A stretch of DNA of 64,000 nucleotides, from contig NC_081817.1 in the NCBI RefSeq assembly GCF_030704535.1, positions 26,537,001 through 26,601,000 of the forward strand. The letters are read 5' to 3'. Origin of the DNA: Vitis vinifera (taxonomy: Eukaryota; Streptophyta; Magnoliopsida; Vitales; Vitaceae). Shown piece after piece: positions 12,901 through 22,930 of this stretch (positions are counted from its first letter, which is position 1; every line of letters begins with the position of its first letter). The translations under genes and the position numbers were made by a program. The notes beneath the pieces are model-generated. The model was not told where the DNA came from, did not search any database, and saw only the letters and a program-made list of their open reading frames with translations.

Positions 12901-15900
12901 AAAATAAACCCATACCTTTCTACTTGAGTCATCAATAAAGGTGATGTAGTACCTTGAACCTCCTAGGGATGCAACCGGAGAAGGCCCCCACAAATCAGTG
13001 TGTACTAGTTCCAATTTTTCAGCCTTCGATGTCCTGCCAGTTTTCAAGAAGCTCACCTTTTTTTGCTTTCCTAAGATGCAACTTTCACACATGTCAAAAT
13101 CAATGGACTTCAATTCTGGTAGTTTTCCTTTTGACAGCAACATCTTCATCCCTTTCTCACTCATGTGACCAAGTCTGCGGTGCCATAGGCTTGTATCAGT
13201 ACTTGCATCAGCAACTGCAATTGTGTCTCTTGGACATGAGGTCATATACAGAGTGCCAGTCTTCTTTCCACGAACCAATACCCTAGCTCCCTTTGTAACC
13301 TTCCAAGTACCACCAACAAATAGTATTGCATGTCCTTCATCATCAAGTTGTCCAACAGAAATCAGATTCCTCCTCAGGTCAGGAATATGTCGAACCTTCT
13401 CCAGTAACCAAACAGACCCATTGGGCAATGATATTCGAACGTCTCCTAGACCCACAACATCCAAGGCTGAACCATCAGCCAAATACACCTTACCAAAATC
13501 ACCTGCAACATAATTCTGTATGATTTCTCGGTGTGGAGTGGTATGAAACGAAGCTCCTGAATCCAAAACCCAATCATCAAGTGGACTGTCTACTGCAAGA
13601 AGTAATGCATCCTGTACCTCTTCTGTTACAGCATTAGCAGAATCATCTTCATTCTTCTTCTTAGGGCTTTTGCATTGCCTTTTAAAGTGACCTGTTTTCC
13701 CACAATTCCAGCATTGTACTTGTTGGCCTGATCTAGATTTGCTTCTGTTCCGATTAGAATTTCTGGAATTTGATCTACCCTGATTTGAATTTCTGTTATT
13801 ACCTCTGCCTCTTGTCTCAAGGTTTAGGGCAGAACCAGATCCTGAGGTTTCACCTGCATCTCTTCGGCGAATTTTTTCAGCCAGAATTAAATCTCGTATA
13901 TCATTGTACTTGAGCTTTTCCTTTCCAGTAGAATTGCTTACTGCCATCCTCATTGCCTCCCAACTATTTGGCAAAGAAGCCAAGACGATCAGAGCACGAA
14001 TCTCATCATCAAAATCAATTTCTACAGACGACAATTGATTTGTGATTGTATTAAATTCATTCAGATGTTGTGCTACTGATGCATTCTCTGCCATCTTCAA
14101 ATTGAACAATTTCTTCATCAGATGCACCTTATTGTTTGCGGACGGCTTTTCATACATACCGGACAAAGCCTTCATCAGATCTGCTGTGGTCTTCTCCTTT
14201 ACAACATTGTGTGCAACAGACCTAGACAGAGTTAACCTAATAACTCCTAGAACCTGTCTGTCAAGAAGCGCCCATTCCTCAGCCTTCATACTCTCAGGTT
14301 TTGTCCCCAAAAGAGGCAGATGCAATTTCCTCCCATAGAGATAATCTTCAATCTGCATCCTCCAATACGCAAAGTCTGTGCCATCAAACTTTTCTATTCC
14401 AGACGCCTTTCCTGCTTCCTCTGCCATTGCTCCCACTCAAACCTAACCCTAGGCTCTGATACCAGTTGTAGGGAATTAAACCGAATTCCCAACCCGTGAG
14501 AAACAAAAAAAATTAGAGAAAACACACGCCAAAGAAAAACAATCACACACCCAAGACAGTATTTACGTGGTTCGGCAATTTGCCTACGTCCACGGAGTTG
14601 CAGGGATATCACTATTATCAGGGAAGAATACAGAGAGTACAACCTAGCGGCTACAATATTCTCTATATATATATAGCACGGCAACCCTACCATACTAAAA
14701 AACCCTAATTACAAAGGGTGGTTCCACAATGGGCTAAACGAGCCCAACAGGCCTCAATAAATCTCCCATTAAAAAAGCCATGCAATATTATTCGGGTCGG
14801 GTCGTCAAACCGGATCAAACAAAACTAGGCTCCACAAAGCCCAACAAATCTCCCACTTGGAGACTAGTCCAATCACCAACATCAAACCGCTATCCTCCAA
14901 GAAACGATCCCTCATCCCTACAACTCATCCTCCTGTCCTCAAGCTAGAAGACCAATTGAAGCTGCGCACAGCTTCAACTTCTCAATAGTGACACCCTTAG
15001 TCAACATGTCTCTTTTGGTGTGTCCAGAATTAGAAGACACAAACTATGTCAAGGCTAAAACTATGCTCGTCAGGGTGGTGACAAATTTTGGTCAAAATCT
15101 ATATCAAAGAGCTTTTACTCTCTCTAGCTGTCTCTTCTCTTATCTCTCTCTATTTCATCCTCACCATTGAGAGACCTGGAGGATGCTGCAAGCCTTTCCT
15201 CTCCTATGTTCTTTTGCCTCTCTTTGTTACTTCATGATTTCCTATATCAAATCATCCAAGCAGGTGTCCACATTAGAAGTTCAAACTGGACATAATAGCA
15301 TTGGTTTATTTCTAGTTATTCTATATATATTCACCTTCACCTTAATGTTTCAAACTCAATTAAGGTATCTAAAATGGACTAGCAAATCTCAGAGTGGCAG
15401 TTGGAAATCCCTTCCTAGAAGATGATTCTACAGCACACCTTGGTAAATGTAAGATCAAAGAACTGCATCTTACATTGTGTCTTAATGAAAGCTCCTTCTG
15501 CAGTTAGATATCTAGATTTCAAAGAGATGATCGGGCAGGCAGAAGCCTACACCATATCGAGCACATATCATAAGTGGATTAATTAGATAGCTAAAGAAGT
15601 ACCTTTTTGACTTTCTATTTTTATACAAAACACTCAACATATCAGGCTCACTGGGAATGTACTTATTTGCTTAACAGTCACTACTTTTCTAACTCAAAGA
15701 TACATACCTGAATCATCCCCTTGCCCTTGATGCTATCACCCATTTCAAGACTCAGTTCCCCTTCAGCTAACTTTTGGCCATACCATGCATTACGACCTTT
15801 CAACAAGGTTACATATGTGTCAGCCAACAAAGGCCCTGAGAGCTTCTCAGGATCTTCTGATAAAAGATGGGTAATAAAAATCATCTCTGATGTACAATGT

Positions 15901-18900
15901 GCAAAGTACACTGATTTGCTGGTGGCACTCTCATTGGTTAGAGCTGCTACCATTCCTGTTATGCAAATTCAAAGTAAGAACTTACAAATTCCAACCCAGA
16001 AACTCAATATTCTTCAAAAGGAAATATAAATTAGAACAGGATCACACAAGAATGCAATGACCAAGCATACGATCAATAAATCAACAAATAGTATATACCA
16101 GCAATAGAAGGCCACAAGAATAATGTCATAACCTTCCAACTAACAGATCTAGAATAACAATAGAGTTTGCCCATACTTAAGAATGCATCAGGAGTAAGCA
16201 TATTTGCCTCATTGAACCTTATTCTAAAGTTGTTCATTATTTCCTTGCCTCACTTAAAACATAGCTATTTGGGAGCATGATTTGAATTTATCATATTGAA
16301 CATAATATATTTATTCTGTCAACAGTGCTTCCATACAACCAAAACATATATAAATAGCTGTGTTCTGTGTTCACACTTTTAGAAGTTGACATGAACTCAA
16401 CCCCTTCTTCATATAAGAAAACAACATCAACTTCTATATCAGCATGTCATGGAAAATAAAGGATGCAATCAAGTCCAATAGTTACCTCAGAAATTAGGGA
16501 ATTTTACAACTTCTAAACAAACAAGTGATTTGGAAACAGACATAACTGTGATAAACAAGCCGTTATGTGTTGATCAGTCTCAATCATTAACCAGAACTGT
16601 TAAAATCTTTTCCAATTTTTGTATTTGCAATAATTCATTCATAGTGCACTCAACTTTACATAGCCTATGTGAAGTGCAACCAGAGAATAAGCATCAAGCC
16701 CATAGCACAACCATGAGATGTTTCACATTGCAAACATTAAGAAACACACACACACACACACGTATATATATAAAGGGATTTATCATATCGTACAATAATA
16801 TATCACTGTGTGTTATTTAATGCCCAAGTCCTAATTCACTAAGGGAAACTGTCTTACCAGCTCCAATGGCATAGGCATTCTTTAAACCACCCATAACTTC
16901 ATGGGTTATAAGGTCACCATTATCCCACACTATAAAATGAGGCTGTCTTAAAAACTTTGCTAGTGGTTTCCTCCATTTTTCAGCTCCACATATGCGAGCA
17001 TTAGCGTATTCCTTGTTGTAAATTTCTGAGGCAATATTCGGTCCACCAAGATAGAGAATATTCTCCATGGGAACTCCAGCTGCAAAGCACAATATAATAA
17101 TGAGGCAAAGAAGTGGAGAAAGTAAAATAAAAAAGGTGGCATCAATTAGGACAAATAAAAACTACAGAGAATGTGGTGAACTGTGAACCCAGCTGGTTGG
17201 GAGTGGAACAAGTCATGAGAACAGCCAACATTGCATGCAAAGCTCAATAATTATCGAGGAAACATGTTCTGATATGCTACTTTCAATCATCTTTGCTAAT
17301 AGCTTATTGATTTTAGCATTCAAACTAAAACCATGGTCACATTATCACTTCTGACTCCAAAAGCATTTGAAGCCCCGGCTGTGAATCTGATAAATAAGGC
17401 CCCATGTCAACTCAGACCAGTAATAGTTGCCGTGTAGATCATGCTGAGTGCCAATATAATAGGCTTCTTTCAAGAAAATTTCAAAAACAAAATATAATTT
17501 TAAGTAAACTGCAGTTCATTCACCATGGCAATTAAATCCACATGAATAAGATTTTTACACCAAAAGCATTAGAATTCATGAGAGAAAAAGCTACCAAGTA
17601 ACTAACAAGTGTCTATTCTAAAGTCTATACAATAAGATTCGACAAGATCACTTGTAATCTATACCCTTTTCTTAATAGACAAAGGTGCACAAAAGTACAC
17701 ATGATGAATACAATAGGTCTAATCTATACTATGGTGAAAATGAAATAGTAGTAATTATTTATTAAACACCATAATCAAATAGCCAAGGATTACAATTTAT
17801 TTATATGAATATCAGTCCTTTGTTGAAAGAGAAACCCACCAAGTAATTCATTGTAACTCACAGTAACTGCATTACATTGGATATTATGTTTGTACAAGGT
17901 GCTGGTATCATTTCGGAAGAAATATGGAAACAAACATTTTCTTAATCCATTAATGGAACATTCATAAGCTTTGCTTCCTACACTGTTTTCAAGTCCTAAA
18001 TTTACAGTTCTTTTTAGAAGGAATGAGAGGGACCAAAAAAGAAAAACATTACCAAAGCAAAAGTTCAACACACACCAAGTAGCAATATCGCAATGCAAGA
18101 AGCAGTCTAACTGTTTCTATACAAAGCAAGACAATGTTAGAAGTTAGAACTAGGTACTCCTTAATATGATTACACAAAATCCGAGCCGATTCACTTTGTA
18201 TTGAAAAGCTAGGACTTCGTGGTTCTTGTGGAGCTAATTCAGTGAAATTCCGTCCAATAAAACAGAAGAATTATAAATCTCCAAAATAATAGATAGGAAT
18301 ACCGCAAATAGAGCCATTGCGACACCCATTAAGGAGTAGTTCCCCATCCAGGAGCTACTTTACCATAATTCAAAAAAAAAAACCTCTTCTACAACCATGA
18401 AAACGAAAAGGCGATTTCTAGATTTTGTATCAATAAAATTGTGGGAATATGATAATCTCTTTCATGAATTATTAAAAAGAAATTTGTCAGATTCACATTT
18501 AAGAGGTATTTCCATGGGTTTGCCTTGGTATCGTGTTCATATTGTCGTATTGAATGATGAGCCATTAATACAGAAAGAATTTATGCCAGGCATAATAGCA
18601 TTAAAAACCAAAAGACCAATAATTCTAAAGAAGTGGGGGGAGGGAATTCTTACTTGCCCTATTGATCATTTGAGTGGGAGTTATAATACGGGGTTCTGGC
18701 TCCAATTCAGCCTCTATACCCTTTGCTAAGGAAATGATGACTGGCACTGTAATTCTTTCTTTCCAATATTTACTAATCTCCTCAAAGACCTCACGAGTTT
18801 CTGTTGATGGCAAACCATTTATCACTATATCAGCATCCCACACAGCCTCCTGCAAGTTGGTCACAACCTTCATGGGGCAAAGTGGGGTGTCTATCATATT

Positions 18901-19314
18901 CAAGCAAAATCCATCCTTCAAAATCTCATCCGCATGAAGAACTCGATCACCTAATCTTGCCTCAACATACTTCAGATATGCACAACGCCTAATCAATCTC
19001 CTCAACACATCTTCCCTTGAGTTGATTACTTCAAATAAATGCTCAGCAGTTGCCCTATCAACAAATCTTCCAGGTCTCCTCCATATCCTAATTTGAACCT
19101 TGTCTCTTAGGTGACCATAACTATCTTGCAACATAGCTGCAAACACACTGCCCCAAGCACCAGCCCCAACTCCCACAATCCTCATTGGATCACCCTCGGC
19201 TTTTCCAATGAGGCGCCGAAGCTCATCAAGCTTTTCTTCTTGAACACCATTTGAATTCTGAACCGACCCATTTAAGTACACACTATTGGCCATTCCTTCC
19301 GTAGTTCCAACCAT
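9969..19314 (-). CDS. GPDHC1: Glycerol-3-phosphate dehydrogenase [NAD+], cytosolic, 465 residues
   Basis: Five exons on the minus strand join in phase: 19314-18654, 17079-16858, 15955-15708, 10345-10206 and 10095-9969 (TGA). The enzyme interconverts dihydroxyacetone phosphate and sn-glycerol 3-phosphate with NAD(H), feeding glycerolipid synthesis and redox shuttling. The Rossmann glycine motif GVGAGAWGS is at about residues 48-56. Family lysine motifs are visible in SLAKGIE (end of exon 1) and [12 protein letters not shown] (exon 2/3 border), the latter holding the usual catalytic Lys. The C-terminus reads [19 protein letters not shown], as in plant cytosolic enzymes. There is no transit peptide, so a cytosolic location is likely. 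The length fits the plant family. The gene spans 9.3 kb because its introns are large: intron 3 holds LTR elements and a minisatellite, and intron 1 holds plastid fragments. All exons remain open and in phase despite these insertions. Confidence 0.95.
10486..10886. repeat. 94-bp tandem repeat, four copies plus a partial fifth
   Basis: Units begin AATACTTTTCCCATCCC at 10486, 10580, 10674, 10768 and 10862, an exact 94-bp period. The first unit differs slightly (TTTATGACTGG where the others have TTTACGACTGG), and late units show GGTAAGG in place of GGTACGG. The near identity points to recent unequal exchange or slippage. It lies within 150 bp of the acceptor of exon 4 of the dehydrogenase gene. 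Confidence 0.95.
11636..12030. repeat. Direct repeat, left copy (395 bp)
   Basis: Matches 12393-12787 base for base at a constant offset of 757 with no gap. I noted four differences, all transitions, in which the right copy has T for C or A for G. The repeat comprises a 70-bp leader, a primer-binding site and the last part of LTR B. Confidence 0.95.
11706..12203 (-). mobile_element. Full LTR of the non-coding element (LTR B, about 498 bp)
   Basis: On the minus strand it starts TGTTGGGAATTGTCC at 12203 and ends CACTACA at 11706, with a polypurine tract (CCAAGGTGGAGAT) just upstream at 12204-12216 and a TTGGTATCAGAGC primer-binding site just downstream. It contains the CGTGGACGTAGGCA / GCCGAACCACGT box seen also in LTR A. 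Confidence 0.85.
12204..12462 (-). mobile_element. Short internal region of the non-autonomous element
   Basis: Only about 260 bp separate the truncated LTR B from the full LTR B. The stretch has no coding capacity. It contains two successive copies of a primer-binding-site-plus-leader segment (GCTCTGATACC on the plus strand at about 12378 and about 12452) and a polypurine tract. This is the architecture of a small TRIM-like element that would rely on enzymes supplied by others. Confidence 0.75.
12393..12787. repeat. Direct repeat, right copy (395 bp), includes truncated LTR B
   Basis: The right copy of the 395-bp repeat. Bases 12463-12787 are the last 325 bp of an LTR B. Its outer 173 bp are missing, and the LTR joins directly to integrase sequence at 12787/12788 with AGATGG-like microhomology at the joint. 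Confidence 0.95.
12788..14436 (-). pseudogene. Copia gag-pol remnant (gag, zinc knuckle, protease, partial integrase)
   Basis: An open frame of about 550 residues begins with a Copia gag ([19 protein letters not shown] near residue 15). It has a CCHC knuckle [14 protein letters not shown] at about residue 240, the aspartic protease motif LDSGASFHT at about 291, a pre-integrase region [13 protein letters not shown], and an integrase core with HTDLWGP and RSDNGGEY. The sequence is cut off right after the second catalytic Asp, so the third integrase residue (Glu), reverse transcriptase and RNase H are all absent. The frame is otherwise undamaged, which suggests a fairly young insertion. It cannot transpose alone. 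Confidence 0.93.
14451..14466 (-). other. Primer-binding site for tRNA-Met
   Basis: The minus strand reads ACTGGTATCAGAGCCT directly after the ACA end of LTR A. TGGTATCAGAGC is the usual plant LTR-element match to the 3' end of initiator tRNA-Met. Confidence 0.85.
14467..14846 (-). mobile_element. LTR of the Copia element (LTR A, about 380 bp)
   Basis: On the minus strand it begins TGTTGGGCTTTGTGGAGCC and ends AATTCCCTACA. A polypurine tract lies at 14847-14860, and the end of a pol gene lies further upstream, so this LTR is 3' of one element body and 5' of another. It has a TATATATATATA box near 14665-14676 and the CGTGGACGTAGGCA / GCCGAACCACGT box. Confidence 0.85.
14939..15010 (-). pseudogene. 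Copia pol C-terminal fragment (RNase H end)
   Basis: About 23 codons, [20 protein letters not shown] and onward, end at TGA (14941-14939). This matches the usual last residues of Copia polyproteins (DMLTKP...C...IGL). Upstream of the Asp the expected ENPA residues are not seen, so the fragment boundary is near 15010. Confidence 0.8.
16744..16771. repeat. (AC)n(TA)n microsatellite
   Basis: About nine AC units followed by CG and four TA units, inside intron 2 of the dehydrogenase gene. Confidence 0.85.
18234..18371 (-). pseudogene. psbH: Plastid psbH fragment in the nucleus (NUPT)
   Basis: On the minus strand the sequence reads [12 protein letters not shown], then, after loss of one T in the codon for Leu, [15 protein letters not shown] and on to DGISLN and a TAG. 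This is the C-terminal two thirds of the photosystem II 10-kDa phosphoprotein. The N-terminal part is missing and the single-base deletion shifts the frame. It lies in intron 1 of the dehydrogenase gene. A few tens of bases to the left may also be plastid spacer, but I cannot confirm that. Confidence 0.85.
18514..18559 (+). pseudogene. psbB: Plastid psbB start fragment in the nucleus (NUPT)
   Basis: An ATG opens [15 protein letters not shown], the first 15 residues of the photosystem II CP47 protein (plastid sequences usually have Thr where this has Ile). After that the similarity stops. The sequence between here and the psbH fragment may also be plastid-derived, but I cannot name it. The fragment points opposite to psbH, unlike the plastid genome, where both genes lie on one strand. 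Confidence 0.7.
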
Positions 19315-20394
19315 CTTCTCTCACGATAAAACTCAGCCTCGACAACTTACAGATCAACAATATGAAGTACAATCCTAATGCTCATAAACCTTCCTGTAGG
19401 ATTTACAAAATCAAACTTCGAAAATCTCCAATTCTGTTAGAAGGATAGGATGAATAAAAAATTTAGGACCAACCCACTGCGCAATGTTAAATGGTTTTGC
19501 TCCCCAGTGATCAAACCACTCAATTCTTCACTGAGACAACAGATTTAATACATCAAACATCAATACCCTGATCTAATAAATGGTGATTCACCCAAACTAC
19601 AACTGATTAAAAAAACAAATTGAATACACAGACACCCAAAGAACTAAATTTTCTAGATGGGCTGTTTGCCGAAACAAAAACCAATCCCTTACCACTAACT
19701 CAAAAATTCTCTTCTTTAAAATTCTAGAGAAAGAGAACAAAAGGGTTCATACTGAATGGGGTTTTTATCTATTCAAACACAATGGAAACACAAACTTCGA
19801 AATCTTCTAGAGAAATTTGTTCATCTACCCCACCAAAGAGAAAGCGAAACAACCTACGGTTGTCGGTTAGTTAAGGCGGCGACGTCAAATTTGATTCGGT
19901 TTTCCTCTTCCTTTCTCATTCAAATCCAGCCAAAGAGCTTCGAGATTTCAGGCAATTGTGACGAAACAGGAGATGGGTATTTCGAATAAAGAACCCGTTT
20001 CCCAAATTGGGGTTGTGTATTAAGCAAGGAAAGAAACAACTGGCATATACACGAGAAAAACATTCAAATCCGCGTAGCTTTCATCGTGAGAAAACCGAAG
20101 GGCCCTGCAAAGCTGGCTGTCATTTGCCGACGCGGCAGCCTTCTGTCTGCCACCAGTGATGCCACGCGTCCCATCTACTAAAAATTACATTAAATAATGG
20201 GATTTATTTAAAAAACAATTATTATTAAAATCATTAAATAATGGTGAAAATTATATTTTTTTTTAACATGAATTTAGTACAAACACTAAATATAAAAATT
20301 AAATTAATATTTACTTTTAAAAAAAAAAATCAGTTAAATATAAAAATACCGACCTTTTCTTTTGAATATACAAATTTAATAAAAAAAATATTAA
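19315..20394. other. 5' UTR and promoter region of the dehydrogenase gene, then AT-rich DNA
   Basis: Upstream of the start codon at 19314 is about 800 bp of mixed-composition sequence. A GC-richer stretch at about 19860-20170 is the likely 5' UTR and core promoter zone. I could not place a transcription start or decide whether a 5' UTR intron is present. Confidence 0.4.
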
Positions 20395-20682
20395 GGTTAT
20401 GTTTAGTAATTATTTTTAAATTTTACTTTTTAATATTTTATAAAGTAAAAGCCTATTTAATAATTTGAGAAAATTTTAATATATTTCTAATTTTTAAAAA
20501 ATAATTTTTTATTTTATTTTTAATTATTCATATATTTATTTAATTATTTTTTAAAATAATCCTTAAATAATAGATAAAAATAATTTTAAACATGTAAAAA
20601 AATATTATCTAAAAACACTTTATTTTTTTATTGTGTTTTTCTATTTTTTTTTGTTTTTTAAAAATAATTATCAAACAAACCC
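20395..20682. mobile_element. Tourist/PIF-Harbinger-like MITE (288 bp)
   Basis: The left end GGTTATGTTTAGTAATTATT matches the inverted right end GGGTTTGTTTGATAATTATT. The element is flanked on both sides by TAA (20392-20394 and 20683-20685), the 3-bp TWA target-site duplication expected of PIF/Harbinger MITEs. The interior is AT-rich and non-coding. Confidence 0.7.
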
Positions 20683-20685
20683 TAA

Positions 20686-22930
20686 ACTTTTATATTTTAA
20701 AAATTAATTTAGTTTTTTATATTGGAAAGTTTAGTAATTATACTAAAATCATTGTGTAAAAAATCCCTAAATAATGGTTTTCTTTTCAAGGTTGCCATTA
20801 GTTTTTTCCCCAAATTTGATGTATCAGCTTATGTCAAGATTATGAAAAAAGTGAAAAAAAAAAATAGTAGAAATAGAAATAAAAATAGAACTGGAAATTG
20901 TTTGAATTTTATGTTTTAAAAAAATATTTTAAAAACATTTTGATTAAATAGAATAATAATTATGATATTTTTAAATAATTTAATTAAGAAAAAAAATATG
21001 TTTCTTATATTGAGAAAAATCACACTTCTTTAAGAATGAAGATACAAATAAATAATATTGAAAACTAAATTCATATTTTTTTTTCTTTTTTTAATATTTT
21101 AGAGTACCTTTCAAATTGAGCTTTATAATTAAAGTTAGAGCTCTTTTTTATAATTAATAATTTTTTATTATATTAAATTCCTTGAAAAGAAAAAAAGAAA
21201 AAAAGAACAAAAAAAAACAAAAGTGGTGGAAATTATTGTTGTCCAAACAATGAGATTTTGTAAATTTGTTTTCGCAATTAAATTTGTATCCTAACTTGTC
21301 TTAAAATCAAGTAGGAAGGTGGGGTGGACATGCTTATTCTTTGTTTGTTAAAATAATAATAATAATAATAATAGTAGTAGTAGTAATAAATTTTATATAT
21401 ATTTAAAAAATATTAGTTTTAAAATTTGTTTAAAAAAAATTGAGGATATTAAGAGCTCATTAAATTTTTTTATCATCAAGTATTAAAAATTAAAAAAACT
21501 AAAAATGTGTTTTAAAATTACTATCAAATATATTTTCCATTTTAAATTTTCCTAAAGTGATTTTTAAAGATATAAGGTAAATTTATATTTTTTTATAAAA
21601 AAAATATTTTATTTTTATTCATAAGTTTTTAATTTGAAAAAGAAAAAAACAGTGATATGAGCATAGGCTATAAAGAAGTGCTTTTTAAAACGGTTACAAA
21701 AAATAGTTTTTAAAAATTATTTTATGATATTTTGTAAAATAAAAGTATGTTTGAAATATTTTCAATCTATTTGCTATATATTTAATAATAATTTTTATCT
21801 AATATTGTTTTCAATTATTCTTCATATTTATATAATTATTATTTTTTAAATAATTGTCACAAAACAATTGAAAATAATTAAAATATATATTTAGAAAACA
21901 CAATATTTATACTTTCTCATTGTCAAATATATTTTTTTATTTTATTTTTTTACCCATTTTAATGCTTTTGCAGCTATAATATATTCATCCTCGCCAATAT
22001 TATATAATAAGAATGACCAAGGTGAAACTAGTGTAACTATTTCAATTTCAGAAAAAGTACTAAATTAAAATTATCATTAAGTTATTTTGTTAAGTTAAAT
22101 TAAGTTATTCAATATTTTTTCTAACAATCATTAAAATTTGTTTAGTAATAATTTTAAAAAACGTTTCTAACATTTTTAGCACTCGAAATTTTTTTATCAA
22201 ATGAGTTGTTTTCAAGTATTAAAAAAGTTATAAACATTTCCAAAAGTTATTGTCAAATAAGCTCTTAGTAAGCATTAAACGTAAACCTATCAAACCTAAT
22301 TCAAGCATATTGAGTTTAACTTAATCGAGAGAGTATTCAATAAATTCACTTAAAGACTTAATACAAGTTAATGACTTTATTTAAGTTTTTAAATAGATTA
22401 AGCATATTTGGTGAAATGATTTAATATTACAACTTAAAATTAAAAATAATTTTAAGTATTAAGTCAAAATGGTTAATTCTTATTCTTAATCTCAAATTTC
22501 TTTTACTTTTTTAAAAATAAATTTTAAGTTTGATGATTTAAAATAAATTTTAAGTTAATTTTATCAAACGACATTAATATTTAAAATCAAAAGTAATAAT
22601 AAATAATAAATTAATAATTTAAAAATAATTTAACTTAAAGTCAATTTAAATAATTAAGTAAGAATTATTAAATATTCTTTAAGCTCGTTAATGCCACTAA
22701 AGGATCGACCAGACTTTTGGGCTAGGCCGAGCCCGCTACACCTAGTTCGCCCATATCAACCCCAACCCACCCAAGCTCAACCAGGGCCCATGGAAGGTTG
22801 AAACCACTTTTAAGCTTTGTAAGAACTAGCTGGAGCCTGGACCTAGGCAGGCCCAACTTACAGGCTACCATCGAGGTCTATCTTCTCAGGTTCATGCATG
22901 AGCCAACATCGAGTCATTAAAGCTATCATC
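20686..22930. other. AT-rich intergenic DNA
   Basis: Mostly A/T runs with several TTAAAAATTATT-like blocks suggesting old MITEs. A more GC-rich stretch at 22695-22920 is rich in GGGCT, AGCCC and GGCCC motifs and resembles dispersed repeats found in gene-poor plant DNA. No gene is supported. Confidence 0.5.
21353..21387. repeat. (AAT)n(AGT)n microsatellite
   Basis: An AAT trinucleotide run passes directly into TAG units and back to TAA. Confidence 0.85.

Larger units (their letters stand above)
11636..15010 (-). mobile_element. Composite of two Copia-type LTR elements inside a gene intron
   Basis: Read on the minus strand the order is: tail of a Copia pol gene, polypurine tract, LTR A, primer-binding site, gag-pol cut off in the integrase, truncated LTR B, short non-coding internal region, polypurine tract, full LTR B, primer-binding site and a 70-bp leader. 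Both LTR families begin TGTTGGG, end ACA and are followed by TGGTATCAGAGC, the match to the 3' end of initiator tRNA-Met. Each LTR is therefore followed by a new internal region, as in LTR-internal-LTR chains, rather than sitting at the outer ends. The element runs in the same direction as the host gene. I could not find an outer target-site duplication. Confidence 0.85.
10346..15707 (-). other. Intron 3 of the dehydrogenase gene (5.4 kb)
   Basis: The intron runs from the donor GTATGT at 15707 to the acceptor CAG at 10346-10348. It contains, from left to right, the 94-bp minisatellite, about 700 bp of unremarkable sequence, the LTR-element composite (about 11636-15010) and about 700 bp of unremarkable sequence next to the donor. 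Confidence 0.9.

Noticed and set aside
12954-14338. Plus-strand open frames across the Copia region
   Set aside because: They are antisense shadows of the minus-strand gag-pol frame and have no protein-like composition.
18397-18729. Plus-strand 110-codon frame [10 protein letters not shown] as a gene
   Set aside because: It crosses a psbB plastid fragment and then runs antisense into exon 1 of the dehydrogenase gene, so it is not an independent gene.
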